Below, piece after piece: positions 35,439 through 46,429 of a stretch of DNA of 64,000 nucleotides. Under the pieces are notes generated by a model. The model was given only the letters and a program-made list of their open reading frames with translations. It made no database searches and was not told where the DNA came from. Made by a program: the position numbers and the translations under genes. How positions within the stretch are numbered: the first letter of the stretch is position 1; each line of letters begins with the position of its first letter. Origin of the DNA: Bryum argenteum (taxonomy: Eukaryota; Streptophyta; Bryopsida; Bryales; Bryaceae); contig CM073326.1 of NCBI GenBank assembly GCA_037043015.1, positions 13,276,345-13,340,344 on the forward strand. The letters run 5' to 3'.

Positions 35439-36616
35439 CTATTGAGGCTCCAGGGCCTTGTCGTAAGTGATCCGATTGGTTTTCTGTCCAATGGAGTCAT
35501 ACAAGCGTTGAGCGGTGTAATTCTCCTGCCCAGTAGTCCATCGCACCACATTAAGGCCCTCTCGGGTAGCCATGTCCGCCAGGGTGTTGATGAGCATGGT
35601 GGCGATTCCTTGCCCGCGGAGGTCGGGGCGCGTGAACAGATCGTCCAAGTACAAGCCCGTGGTGCCCAGCAGCGGTTGTGGCCATCGCCGATGGTGCGCC
35701 AGCCCGCCCAGTACCTCGCCCTCGCCCGTCTCGGATGCTCTTACTGCTACTAGCGCTTGTGAAACGTGATCGGGGTCCAGGATCCATGACCACACTGTGT
35801 CTACAACCTGACAGTCACAAAACAATCGCTTCAAAAGATCCTACCTTTGCAACCTTTGCTACATTCAGTACTGAATAGAAAATAAAGTAGGAGGAGACTT
35901 TGAGCATGTGTAACCCCTGCAGTCGAGGTCGACAACGATTCGCTTGAAACAGATATGACGTTGAAACTCTGACTCAGTAGGACTGAATCTTCGTGAAGTG
36001 ACTTTTTTGATAAAGATTGGTGGGTAGACTAATTAGACAGTCATTGAAAAAGATCCTACAATTAGATTCAGCAAAAGTGGATTCGATAAGAACATAGTTC
36101 AACAGATTTTAGATGTGGTTATTTGGAGGTCATTGTAGAGGTTCTCCTTTACAGGATAAATACTCGGATTCCCATGTTAGTGGATGATGAAGAATGATTA
36201 ATAGTGGATGAACAATAACCCTCGCAACCCATCATAATGATCTAGAATTCATTCATTGGACAATTTGTACTTTGTGAAGATGATGTTGAATGAAAAAATA
36301 TCATCTATTATCCAATATTGGATCTGGAATTCATTCATTAGACACTTTATACTTTGTGTTGTTCTAGGGTTTAAGATTTGAAATCTACATTGGGACCTCT
36401 AGGTTTCTTGAATGAGCCTAGATTTAAATGAGCCTAGATTTAGTTAAAATGTCATCTACACTCGGCAACAGAATGTTTGTTGATTGGATAAAGAGCTTAG
36501 GTAGGTACCTGGTCGCTGGGCTCTTGGCGGTAGTACTCGCGGTAGGCGTGGTAGAGCGCGCTCCACTGTTCATAGTCAGACTCCACTACGGCCCGAGTGT
36601 GCCACTGATCCGCCAT
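35439..36616 (-). CDS. GNAT-family N-acetyltransferase, copy B, 158 aa
   Basis: Two exons, about 36510-36616 and 35439-35807, interrupted at the same codon (after the Gln of PSDQ) as copy A but by a roughly 700-nt intron. The product parallels copy A: MADQWHTRAVVESDYEQWSA, then VVDTVWSWILDPDHVSQALV, RPDLRGQGIATMLINTLADM and AQRLYDSIGQKTNRITYDKA. The acetyl-CoA motif RGQGIA is intact. The intron holds AT-rich sequence with direct repeats around TTCATTCATT(G/A)GACA at 36250 and 36330. The similar upstream flank shows that gene and flank were duplicated together. The first-exon boundary may be off by one base. Confidence 0.8.
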
Positions 36617-37244
36617 CGCCTAGCTCTAGCTAGCTGCCTCGATCAGGAGCGGACTGTCAGAGCAGCAAACAACTGTCACGTTCATTCCTTTTTAACACTG
36701 AAGCCTGCCAGGCGTCCTTTTACAAGCAGTATCAAGACTTCTAGGAACCGATGGACCTGGACATCGAGCGACGAACTCAAGTCCCTAGTACACTCCAGGA
36801 GAATCTCAACTGTGAAAGCCTGAGAAAAAAATTATTTTGTAAAAAAAAACATGTTTATCGCGAGAGTGAGCGTAGCAGATGGCAATAGACTTTTAAATTC
36901 TACAACTTAATACGACGAAAGTGGTACAACTGAAACTTCTGAAGAAAAAGCGCAACATCGTGAAAGAAGAAAAGATGATGATATCCAGAGTAGGAGGCAA
37001 TATCTCTATGTAATATGTAGCTTATATATGGGAAGGAAGTGATTGAATGGTTGAAATCGAACTGGCAAAATAAATCTATTATCGATAGTCTCACTCGTAC
37101 CGCGAATGTTCAGAATCAAGATAGCCGGATACTCGTACAAGATCGATCGATGCCGTGAAGGAAAAACGACAGGTGCAGAATGCGGAATGAACGAGCGCCA
37201 AGTTGCAGAACTGATCAGCTCATGAATCTAGTAAGTAACGTAAG

Positions 37245-38130
37245 GGCGTTCAGCTAACATCGATCGTCAGGATGCTCGCTGCCTGTGGTACATACATGTA
37301 GCGTTAATCTCCGCCACGCAGTTATGGTTCTTGATGTATTTCTCTCAAACGTTTAATACATTGTTCGATTCATGGAGTGGTGGAGACGATGGCGGCGGCC
37401 GGAGCAGAGATCCTTGACCGTCTCCGACTCTCGAAGAACGTGTCTCCGTTGTCAGCTACCGCTTCCCATGCCTCACCTTGCTAATCCTAGCAATCAACTC
37501 GTTCCTGCTTTGACTCTGAATCTTCTACTCTATGCACAGTCTGCAAGAAGCTGTGGATCTCCTCCTGTGGGTTTTACCGACAAGGCTAGCTGCAGGGTAG
37601 GGCAAGGAGGAGCTTCCAGGCAATAACCAGCCGGTGCTTTTTTATATAGAAAAAAACGACTTCTTGCTAGCTAGCCCCACTTATAATTAGAATATGATAT
37701 ATCGACAACCAATGCCGTGTCCCAGACTGGTGATCAGTATGTGAGGGAGAAGAGACTTTGATGCTTGTGCTCAGGAATGTCATGTAGCGGTGGGTTCTCC
37801 AACGACGGTGCTCTGTTGGAACTTTGTTGGGTTCTGAGCCAATTGTGTCGTGTAGGACTTCGGCCAATCACCGAAAATGAATGGGCCGCCACCACCTCCT
37901 CCTTTAGAACGAAACGGCATATAATTCCAATGTAGTCACTTTCTGTTGAAAGATCCCAATTGGGAGGCACCGTCGTTTTTCTAGTAGGAACTGCAATTTT
38001 TGAATTTTTGTGACTCAGCGTCGGCGCAGCCTTCTATAAGGATTTTTGGTTTTTTAAAAAATATTTTTTATTACAAATAAAGCGGTGATGCTCTTTCTGT
38101 TGAAAGATCCCAATTGGAAGTGTTACAGTG
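37245..38130. other. Upstream part of duplicated block B
   Basis: Counterpart of 30950-33440 without the SINE and fold-back insertions. It also carries a block of about 90 bp (GTTCTTGATGTATTTCTC at 37328) that recurs at 48897, and a direct repeat TCTGTTGAAAGATCCCAATT at about 37944 and 38097. The open frame at 37372-37626 is Arg-rich with no recognised domain. Confidence 0.45.
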
Positions 38131-38464
38131 GTTTCTAGTTCTTAAAAAAAGAATGAAGTTTTAGAGATCAGATTTAAAGGTAGAAATAATAATCTTGTAT
38201 AGAGTTTAGCTTTTGTGGTATTTGCTAAGAAGTCCTTTTTTGTGAGATGTTAGTGTGTAATTTTAAAGAGTCTTTTTGTAACAATAAGTATGTAATTAAT
38301 GTATTTTACTTGTAATAAGTAGCGCAACCAAATTTAGCAAGAAGCAAACATTTATTTTCCTTGAAGTATTTTGGCCAAGCCCACTCAAGCCCCCCTAAGA
38401 GCCCAATCAACCACTTTATGGTTGATCCTGAATTTTGAGGAGTTGTACTTCGATATAAAAAAAT

Positions 38465-38506
<42 letters not shown>

Positions 38507-39376
38507 CATTTCTTCAAAAGCTACCCTTGAAGTTTAGAAATCTTCAGGAAGTTTTTTTCTCATTCTCACTAAACCACCAAAAAAAAAATTTCTCAAGTTT
38601 CACTTACAAACCTTTAACTTAGATTTCTTGCCATTTGCAATGTCAACATGGCTTGTTCCTCGTCAATCAGCACTTCTTTGTCACTTGTGTGAAGAGGGAA
38701 TGAAGATGTGCTTTATCACTTGCATTTTTCAAATTTGCTAAGTTGGTTGTACCACATTCGCCTTATCAACATTAAATCATAAGGAGGGTGCGATTTCCTC
38801 TTATGTGATTGGTTCATTTTTTGGAATTTTATAAATGCACCAATCACATGAGAGAGATTTTCAATTTTGGCCCGTGAATAGGTTCCTTCACCTAATTTTT
38901 TGTGAGATGCTTTAATCAAGGTGAAAATTACAACCTTTCTCTTGACTACTAAGACCCTTCTTCACATGTCCTACAATTTCCCCTCAAAATAGAGTTACTC
39001 CAACCACTTTGAGACAGAATCTTTTTAGTCTTTTATGTTTGCAACATAAGATTTATAGCAAACACTTAATGTGTCCGTGACACTTCTCAGAAAGTGAAAG
39101 TCCTGAACAAATCTTATTTAATAAACAAGCATAAATGACGGAACACGCAACGAACTTTTGTTGATGGCGCCCATCTTGTTTATTATTAAATAAAGAGTGC
39201 AAATGAGAGTGCAAAGAATCTATCAAGGTTAGAAGCGGAATCAAGTTTGCTCAAGAAGTTGGTCCTTTCAAGCAACACACATTGCAATCTAGCATCTTGC
39301 ACACATCACAAGGAACTACTAATACCTCGAAACTGTTCTAATAAAAAAGTGACCTTGTATACACAAAATGAAGGTG
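38131..39376. other. Spacer with a long poly-T run
   Basis: A run of about 41 T at 38466-38506. I found no SINE body or target duplication beside it, so it is left as a homopolymer. The rest is AT-rich, non-coding. Confidence 0.5.
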
Positions 39377-40104
39377 CTACACTGATACAAGCTCATTCTT
39401 TGAAGCTACATGATCGATGTTCTTCGTCGTAGGAGCTACAAGGTCGGGATGCTTTGGAGCTTCAGTGGTAGTACTAGAAGTGCAATTCTTCGGAGTCAGT
39501 GTACACTTGCAGACTAGTGGTTTGTCGTAAGTGATAGCACCGGTGGGTGCTCCAACACAATCGTAGAGGCGTCGAGCAATGGTGTTATCTTCAGCCGTGT
39601 TCCAGCGCATGGAATCGAATCCCGCCTGCTTGCCGATAACTGCCAGTGCATCCAGAAGCAGGGTGGCGATTCCTTGGCCCCGGAGGTCCGGACGAGTGAA
39701 CAAGTCATCTAAATATAACAAAGTGGTGCCTAACAGCGGCCGCGGCCACTGCTGATGGTGGGCGAATCCCCCTACCTCGACCTCGCCCGCCGTTTCGGTG
39801 GCTCGTACCGCCACCAGTGCTTGCATCATGTGGCTGGGGTCGTGGATCCATGACCACACGGTCCTCGCTACCTGCTACAAAACAAACCCCCGGTGATTGC
39901 TCTTAGAGGTTGCTCCACTGAAAAGTCGACGAAAAGAGTCTGCAGTTACAAGTAGCTAGCTACGGCAATGGTTTGTGTGTGTTTTGTGTTTCGTACCTCC
40001 TCACTCCGCTCATGCCTGTAAAACTCACGGTAGCCGTGGTAAAGCTCCTTCCACTGCTCGTAGTCGGACTCTACGGCATTCCGAGTTTGCCACAACCCCG
40101 CCAT
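39377..40104 (-). CDS. GNAT-family N-acetyltransferase, copy C with C-terminal extension, 200 aa
   Basis: Two exons, 39997-40104 and 39377-39871, with the intron at the same codon as in copies A and B (125 nt). N-terminus MAGLWQTRNAVESDYEQWKE; core VARTVWSWIHDPSHMMQALV, LYLDDLFTRPDLRGQGIATL and ARRLYDCVGAPTGAITYDKP. The paralogues end just after this point, but copy C runs on for about 43 residues of Thr/Ser/Pro/Lys-rich sequence (CTLTPKNCTSSTTTEAPKHP onward). The extension has no recognised domain. Copy C is more diverged from A and B than they are from each other, so it probably split first. Confidence 0.8.
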
Positions 40105-40129
40105 CGATTTACTGTGAAATCATCAGTGA

Positions 40130-41222
40130 GTCAGTCTTTCGAATAGGAAAGTGCCATTGTGACGAGGAATGGTGAGTCGAAGTGCCGGCAACAGTTTCAT
40201 TCCTCCACAACAAATCACTCTATTATCATTCGAATCACATATCAGTGTGACTACAGTTGATCGACGAAGGCGGTTCAGATAGAGACAACAACCAGCAGCG
40301 AACGTTATTGTTCAACGAAAAAAAATAATTCTGCAGTCTTTCGAATAACAAATCAGTCGGTTCAGTCACATTGAGAGCCAGCAACCTGCAACATCATGCT
40401 CTTTCTTCCACGACATTAATTACCCTATCATCACTCTCCAATAGTCTTTCGAATGACAAGGACCGATCAGCCGACAAACGCGGTTCGGACAAACTAAGAG
40501 CTAGCTAGCTGCAACGCGAACTTGAGGGTGCATGTAACTCTGAAGCGATTCTTCTCAGTCACCCAGTTTCCCATCGTCTTAGCTCAGAAGATCGATCGAA
40601 CCCGCATGGGCATGTACGTGAGGTGAGCCTCTAGAAGAAGCATCATCGTCATCATCCAACACTGAAGTTGCACTAACAGTACATGAAAGAAGGACCGAAG
40701 ATGGTCAACGAACCTTATCAGCAATTTATGAACCTTATCAGCAGTACAACGCAGGCAGCAGAGAATGCGGCGGTCGGACTGAGGTCGAAGATCGAAGCTA
40801 GCTATTAACTTAATGATGACTGTGTGATCGATTAGATCGAAGCTAGCAGCGCACTAATTGGGTATATATAGGGAATCAAATGTTGTTGTACTAGCTAGCG
40901 GACAGTGCAATGGCCAAAAGCGGTGATTGATCGATCGAAGATCCAGCTGCTGCTGCTGCTGCTTTGACCGTCAACTGCACCGCACGAAGAATGAGGCGCC
41001 GGCCTGCCTGCCTGCCTGCCTGCCCAGCCTACGAATGAATCGTCACTCCCAGGAGCCAGCTTCTTCATTCCTAGCTAACTCTGCTTTGACCGCCTTCTGA
41101 CCTTCTCGCCTCGGTTACCGACAAACTGACATTGTCGCACGTGCCGTAAAGCTTTTGTACCCACCGCTTTTTCCTTTCCTTTCTCGAGCCGACTCGCCGT
41201 TTCTTTCAACCGCAACGACAAC
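40130..41222. repeat. Upstream region of GNAT C with degenerate tandem repeats and microsatellites
   Basis: AGTCTTTCGAAT recurs at about 40132, 40338 and 40443, each followed by CAAATCAG/CAAGGACC and CGGTTC(A/G) blocks, marking three decayed repeat units. A (GCT)n run (AGCTGCTGCTGCTGCTGCTT) lies at about 40948 and a (CCTG)n run at about 41000-41021. GATCGATCGA-type palindromes are frequent here. Confidence 0.6.
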
Positions 41223-41224
41223 TA

Positions 41225-41326
41225 CTCCCTCTGTCCCACTGTGATTGTCCAGTAGGTTCTCTCAAATCTACCTCCCAAGGTAGATTTGAGAGAACCTTCT
41301 GAACAATAATGATGGGACGGAGGGAG
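41225..41326. mobile_element. Stowaway-like MITE, copy 1 (102 bp)
   Basis: Ends CTCCCTCTGTCCCAC and GGGACGGAGGGAG, TA on both sides (41223-41224, 41327-41328). The inner arms (GTTCTCTCAAATCTACCT and reverse complement) make nearly the whole element one hairpin. The CTCCCTCNGTCCC end is characteristic of Stowaway (Tc1/mariner). Confidence 0.85.
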
Positions 41327-41329
41327 TAG

Positions 41330-42361
41330 ATGGTTTGAAATAAGTCCTTTCTTTTCCCTTCATTCTATAATGGAAAAACTTAAGGTTGTTCACTAGAAGA
41401 AAAATTTGTCGCAAGGAAAAAATTGTCCACCACTATCAAGACAATTTTGTTGTACGCCACAACTTGGAATAGAACTCTCCACCGCAACTTGGAATGCTTT
41501 GTTTAGTGCAAGTGAAGACATTTTTGTCAGGTAGTAGCTAGGTAGGAGAATTTTGTCTACTTCTCAACAAATTTGTTCACCAGAACTACTACAAAGAAAA
41601 TGGGTTCATCTGGGAAAAATTTGTCCGCTAGCCCACACGTAGGAAGTCTTTCTTCACAATAGCCTCGAAGGAAATTTGACTTTTGCCGCCACAACGTGGA
41701 GAAAACTTTGTTTGCTACAACCAAAGACAATGCATTCACCCTTACCCCAATTGAGATAGATTTTGACTGCCACAACGAGGAGAATTTTGTTTGTCACAAC
41801 CAAAAGAAAATGAGCAAGAGTCAATATATTGGAACTCTTCGCACAAACCAAGACACTCTAGGTTCTAAGATTCTACTATGGGAGTTGCCTTTCATAATAG
41901 TCAAGGTGTTCACTTGTTATTAGCTAGCTTGTAGACAAGAACATACGAGCAAATATGATAACTTTTGAATGAAACCAAAAATAACAAGATAGAGGGTAAA
42001 AAAAAATTTGTTAAATATTTTTCATGAGGAAAGAGAGCCCTAATTTGAGTTTAATTGTTTCAAAAGTCTTCAACATGTGGATGAATATTCATGAATATTG
42101 GAATATCAGATGACATCAACCGTTCCAATTAGGGGGCAGCTTTTGGTGTAGCATATCCCATTTATAGAGGCGGCTTAGAGAATCCCCTTTCTAAGTCACT
42201 TTCATACAACCCAGGTAGTTCACATTAATCCTTCTCTCAGATGGCATGCATGCACATCTAGAAAGTTGATATCTATATTATTTTATCTAATTGATTTAAT
42301 TTTATTAGAATAAGAAAGTGTCAATGTGTGTGTAAATGTCTTTGAAACATGGCCAAAAAGT
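41330..42361. other. Spacer without recognisable gene
   Basis: It contains several degenerate copies of a short AATTTTGTCNAC/CCACAACNNGGAG phrase (41400-41800), suggesting an old low-order repeat. No coding pattern was seen. Confidence 0.4.
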
Positions 42362-43658
42362 CTCTAAACTCATGTACGTCATTGGGGTATTTTTAGCAAA
42401 AAAACATATTCTTAAAAATAACTATCATCGATGAAAAGAAAGCAAGTACTTTAGATCTCACTTGTACAAACACTAATAGAAAAATGGCACTAAAAGGGAC
42501 GGCCGTAATGACTTGACTGTAATGACACATAGTGCCTACTTTAATTGTGCTTCTAATGCAATCACAATAAATTATTATATTTGTCGCTTTTTGCGAATCT
42601 ATTAGGGTGTGGTATGCTTATTACAACCAAAAAACATCTAAGAAAAAGTGACAAATATCATACTTTATTTTGATGTTATGAGAAGCACAATTTAAAACTG
42701 ACACTTTGTGTCAGTACGGTCAAGTCATTACGGCCGTCCCTTTTAGTGTCATTTTTGACTAGTGAAACTTGTAGTAGACTTGTTCTGAATTATGTAGACC
42801 AAATCTTGATTCATGAGGTTCCATAGATTGCAAGATCATAATTTAGTAATGCGTATCATAGATCACAATATAATATTATTTCACTTTGAAGTGAAATTAC
42901 TACCAACATGAAATCTGCAACCAAAAAATCACCAACTAGAAAGTTGTTCATCTTGATCTCAAAAACACTCTTGTACGACAGAAACATTGATGAAAAGAAT
43001 ATCTTGGCTCAAGTAATACCCTTGTAGTGGTGGAAACTGCCAAAAACTTTACAGAGGAAAAAATAGTCCAAAACTACACCCCTTGTACTCAAATTCATGG
43101 CTAATCTTCAGTATTCCTCAGTTCCTTTCATTGAGTCAAGATTTCTACCACAAGAACTAGATTATAGGTAAAAAATTTATCCCAAAAAATAAAGTCAAAA
43201 TCTAACGATGGATGAAGAAGCTCTAGCTTCTCAAAAAAGATCTATTTTTATCTCTCTTTTCATTGTAGACACATCATTGCAAATCCACTTGCAAAGTTAT
43301 TTTGATCAAGAAACATCCAACTAGAATGTTGTTGGGATGAATCTAAAGATCACACTTATGTAGAAAAAAACCAAAAAACTTGAAAAACTATATTTAACCT
43401 CACATAATCCGCTTGCAATGGTAAAACATGCCAAATGTTTAAAAACCCTAAAAGAAAAACTGCCCACATTAAAATGCATGCCATTTATTCATACTTCATT
43501 GTACACGTCTCCAAATTTTACCACCCAAACTAGACTCAATTCCTGACCCAAATAATCTCGTCAAAAACAGAGTCCAAATGAAGAAATTCTGGCTCTTCAA
43601 AGTTTTTGCCTTTCATCCAAAATGTTGTTTTTTTGACACAAGGGATGTCAGGGGTTAA
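42362..43658. mobile_element. TTAA MITE, copy 4, interrupted by a CACTA element
   Basis: The right end GGGATGTCAGGGG then TTAA (43655-43658) is clear. The left end is degraded near 42362. The interior is homologous to copy 3 along its whole length except for the 294-bp CACTA insertion. Confidence 0.65.
42471..42764. mobile_element. CACTA-superfamily MITE, 294 bp, nested in a TTAA element
   Basis: Both ends start CACTA and form a long inverted repeat (shared core GGCACTAAAAGGGACGGCCG, then TAATGACTTGAC). A 3-bp duplication AAA flanks it (42468-42470 and 42765-42767). The related TTAA copy at 33.6 kb has the uninterrupted site GTACAAACTTGTA, confirming the duplication. No transposase is present. 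Confidence 0.9.
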
Positions 43659-44323
43659 GTGCACAAATACGGGAGAGTTGACCTTATTTACGCGTAGTAT
43701 TGAATATCAGAAAGGAGCATCTTGCTTATAAATATCATAAAAAGGTATATTTTCTGATTCTGCGTGTTGGAGATTTAAAAATAGAATTTAGGTTGACATT
43801 TAAGTATTACAGCGCAAAGGTAAACAAGTTGACCAAAGAGCTATATTTATTTTTTATTACTATATATTTGTATAATTAGAAGTCTTCAGCGTGTGGGTGA
43901 CACAAAAGAAAGTGCTAAAAAATGGCTCAAATTTCATATTTCCCAATCCATAGTAAAGATAATAATGGAAGTAATTTTCATGCATGGAACAGTAAGGGCC
44001 TGTTCCCATATGAGAACCGTCCCTGTAAAATCGAGAAACCCAACTTGTGATGGTTTTACGGGAGCCCCTAAGATTTCAAGCACTAGCCAAGAGGAGGTGG
44101 CAAGCCCTTGAAATAAAATTAAAAGCGTCATACAAATTTTGGGGTTTTGGCGGCTCAAACGGAGGACCACTATTCCCTCAAAAAGAGGACTTAAATTTGG
44201 AATGATTCTAATGGAAGACATGTATATGTGCCTTCATAATCTTTCTTTGATAGTGGCCCATGATATTTCAAGGACTTCTACAATGGAATTACATGGATGG
44301 TCTCACACAGGAATGGGCTCTAA
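43659..44323. other. Spacer without recognisable gene
   Basis: AT-rich, non-coding, with short reading frames lacking similarity. A GGGCCTGTTCCCATATGAGA phrase near 43997 could be an unpaired transposon end. Confidence 0.35.
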
Positions 44324-44802
44324 GGGTCGCTTTACATTATGGACCATCACGGCCTTTTAATCTCTGTGATTGGAGAGTAAAGAGCTCTTGGTCCGATTTG
44401 GCTATCTTGAAAAACGGAGAAATGACCACTAACTTAGAGGTCCTCAAAGTATGCTAAAGTTTCTATAATAGGTAATGTTTTCATGGTCTCCATAATTTTA
44501 GTTGAGTCAAAGCAAACACCTCGACTCAAGTACAGTCAAGGAGACCATGAGGCTCAAAAATCATTGATCGGCTAGTGTTCAATGATTTAAGGAGAAAGGA
44601 GGAAAAATGAGAGGGTGAAAGAGAGAATGATGAGGATTTATAGTAAGAAACTGAGATTCTACTTGTCTTTGTCCAAATCCACTATACACTCAATAATCAA
44701 TTTTTAACTTATCATGCTTCCGGCTCTTGGCCAAGAGCCATGACCATGGGATGATTTTAATTTTCTTGGTCATGGCTCTTGGTACATAGTCTAAAGGGAC
44801 CC
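44324..44802. mobile_element. Tourist/PIF-Harbinger-like MITE, copy 2 (479 bp)
   Basis: Ends GGGTCGCTTTACATTATG and CATAGTCTAAAGGGACCC with TAA on both sides (44321-44323, 44803-44805). Same family as the element at 8.3 kb. Confidence 0.65.
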
Positions 44803-45208
44803 TAAGTGGAATGACAATCATAGTGGATTCATGATTTTGGACTCTTCTACAATTTTCTCTGAATTTTTGAAGGAGGTGTCCTTCTTGTGGTTGACATCAA
44901 GCATCACAAATATGGGAATCTATTTTATGAATAATCCATAAACAAGAGAATCCGTTGTAGAATTTTATTTTTATTTTTATTTTTATTTTTAATTATTTTT
45001 TAAGATATTTTTGCAAACCAATAATTAATGTATTAATCAATTGACCTTTGTAGAGAGTTTTGAAGTCTCTTCCCATTTTCCCATACAATCTTTCAGATGC
45101 CATGCATTATTATATTATGTTATGTTATTAATTTGTTAATAATTGGAAGAAAATGCCAATGTGTGTGCAATCAATGTCTTATGAACATTGAAGCTCTTTT
45201 TGGGTAGG

Positions 45209-45456
45209 TTAACCCACCACGGCCACCGATTCGGCTTTTACCGTCAAGGCCAAAAAACATTTGCAGTCTACTTCAAATGTTATGATCTCACATCTAGTGA
45301 TGATCCAACGGTTGAAAATTTTCACACTACTACCGATGGTACTCTAATTCAAGATCTTACGGTTGAAATTATCAAAAATTTCCAAAAATATTGGACGTAG
45401 TGGTAAGTGTTGGGATTTCAAGCTCCCAAAACATCGTGGATCTTTAGGGGTTAACC
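45209..45456. mobile_element. TTAA MITE, copy 5a (diverged left end)
   Basis: TTAA at 45209-45212. The right end GGATCTTTAGGGG meets TTAA at 45453-45456. The interior (GATCTTACGGTTGAAA, TTTCAAGCTCCCAAAA) matches the right half of copy 1. The left terminal repeat (CCCACCACGGCC) is diverged. Confidence 0.5.
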
Positions 45457-45715
45457 CCTAAAGGTCCTTCATATAAAATTGTTTAAATTATCAAAAAGAA
45501 CCTTCTACTTCAGGTGCAAAGAAACTCAATCTAAGCATTGATTAGAAGATCCAACCGTAGGATCTTGAAGTTAACTTGACTCTTTTCTTGGATGTCAAAT
45601 TTGAACCGTTAATTTTTCTCCAATTTTGAGATTATAATGGTCAAATTTGGCTGAATTTTCTTCCTGCGGAAATTTCAAAAATCGATTTCCGCTTTCTTGG
45701 ACCTTTAGGGGTTAA
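45453..45715. mobile_element. TTAA MITE, copy 5b, sharing one TTAA with 5a
   Basis: TTAA then CCCCTAAAGGTCC on the left; GGACCTTTAGGGG then TTAA on the right (45712-45715), a perfect 13-bp inverted repeat. The left TTAA is also the right boundary of the neighbouring copy. Confidence 0.7.
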
Positions 45716-46343
45716 AGAATGAAAAAGCAAATTACATGGAAAGTGAGAGGCAACTCCCTATGTAGTATCTACCTAGCTTGTGCAGTAAAGAATGTCTAAC
45801 AAACATGGCTAATTAGTCAAAGGTACGATGCTTGAGAATCACACAAATTTAAGAATGGGAGAAGTCAAGCCTAGAATAAACATTAGAAAATGTGCAAAGT
45901 ATGTAGGAGAACAAAGCAGTTAGATTCATGAGTTTTGAATTTATCTTGAATCATTTGAGAAAAGTTGGATGCACACTCTAAAATGTAAACCATGGCGTAA
46001 GGATATATTTGATATAGTAATTCTATGCAAGTCACCATTTAAGTGTTTATTGTCAACTTCTTGGCTCATGGTATTTATTCTATAAAATATTTTTAGGAAT
46101 TTCATGTGTAATATGACAAAGTATGTTGTTAGAACTCTTGTACCTTGAATGAGTTGATGAGCCTCTATAAACCTTAATTTATTGGTATTCAGATGTTGTA
46201 TGTTTTTTGATATAGCTTACTTATCAACCATCTAAACATATCCGTTGAATTAGAAGGCCTTTAATATTAAATCATTTTTTTATGCCTTGAAATAATTGCT
46301 CGAGGAAATCATTCTAAAAATGATCAAAGAGCATGGGCTATAA

Positions 46344-46426
46344 GGATCGCTTTACACAAGAGGAAAAGTCATTGAGGGTATTGGGTTTGAAATTTGTTGG
46401 CCTCAACTCCCCATGTAAAGCGTCGC
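46344..46426. mobile_element. Tourist-like MITE, copy 3, internally deleted (83 bp)
   Basis: Ends GGATCGCTTTACACAAG and CCATGTAAAGCGTCGC, TAA on both sides (46341-46343, 46427-46429). Same ends as the elements at 8.3 and 44.3 kb but only 83 bp long. Confidence 0.65.
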
Positions 46427-46429
46427 TAA

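Noticed and set aside
36428-36823. 131-codon plus frame opposite the GNAT B first exon
   Set aside because: It is the antisense shadow of the exon coding MADQWHTRAVVESDYEQW.
38371-38622. Poly-T run as a second young SINE on the minus strand
   Set aside because: No tRNA-like body and no target duplication flank it.
44139-44457. Two overlapping frames of 65-73 codons
   Set aside because: They overlap the left end of the Tourist-like MITE and have no recognisable product.
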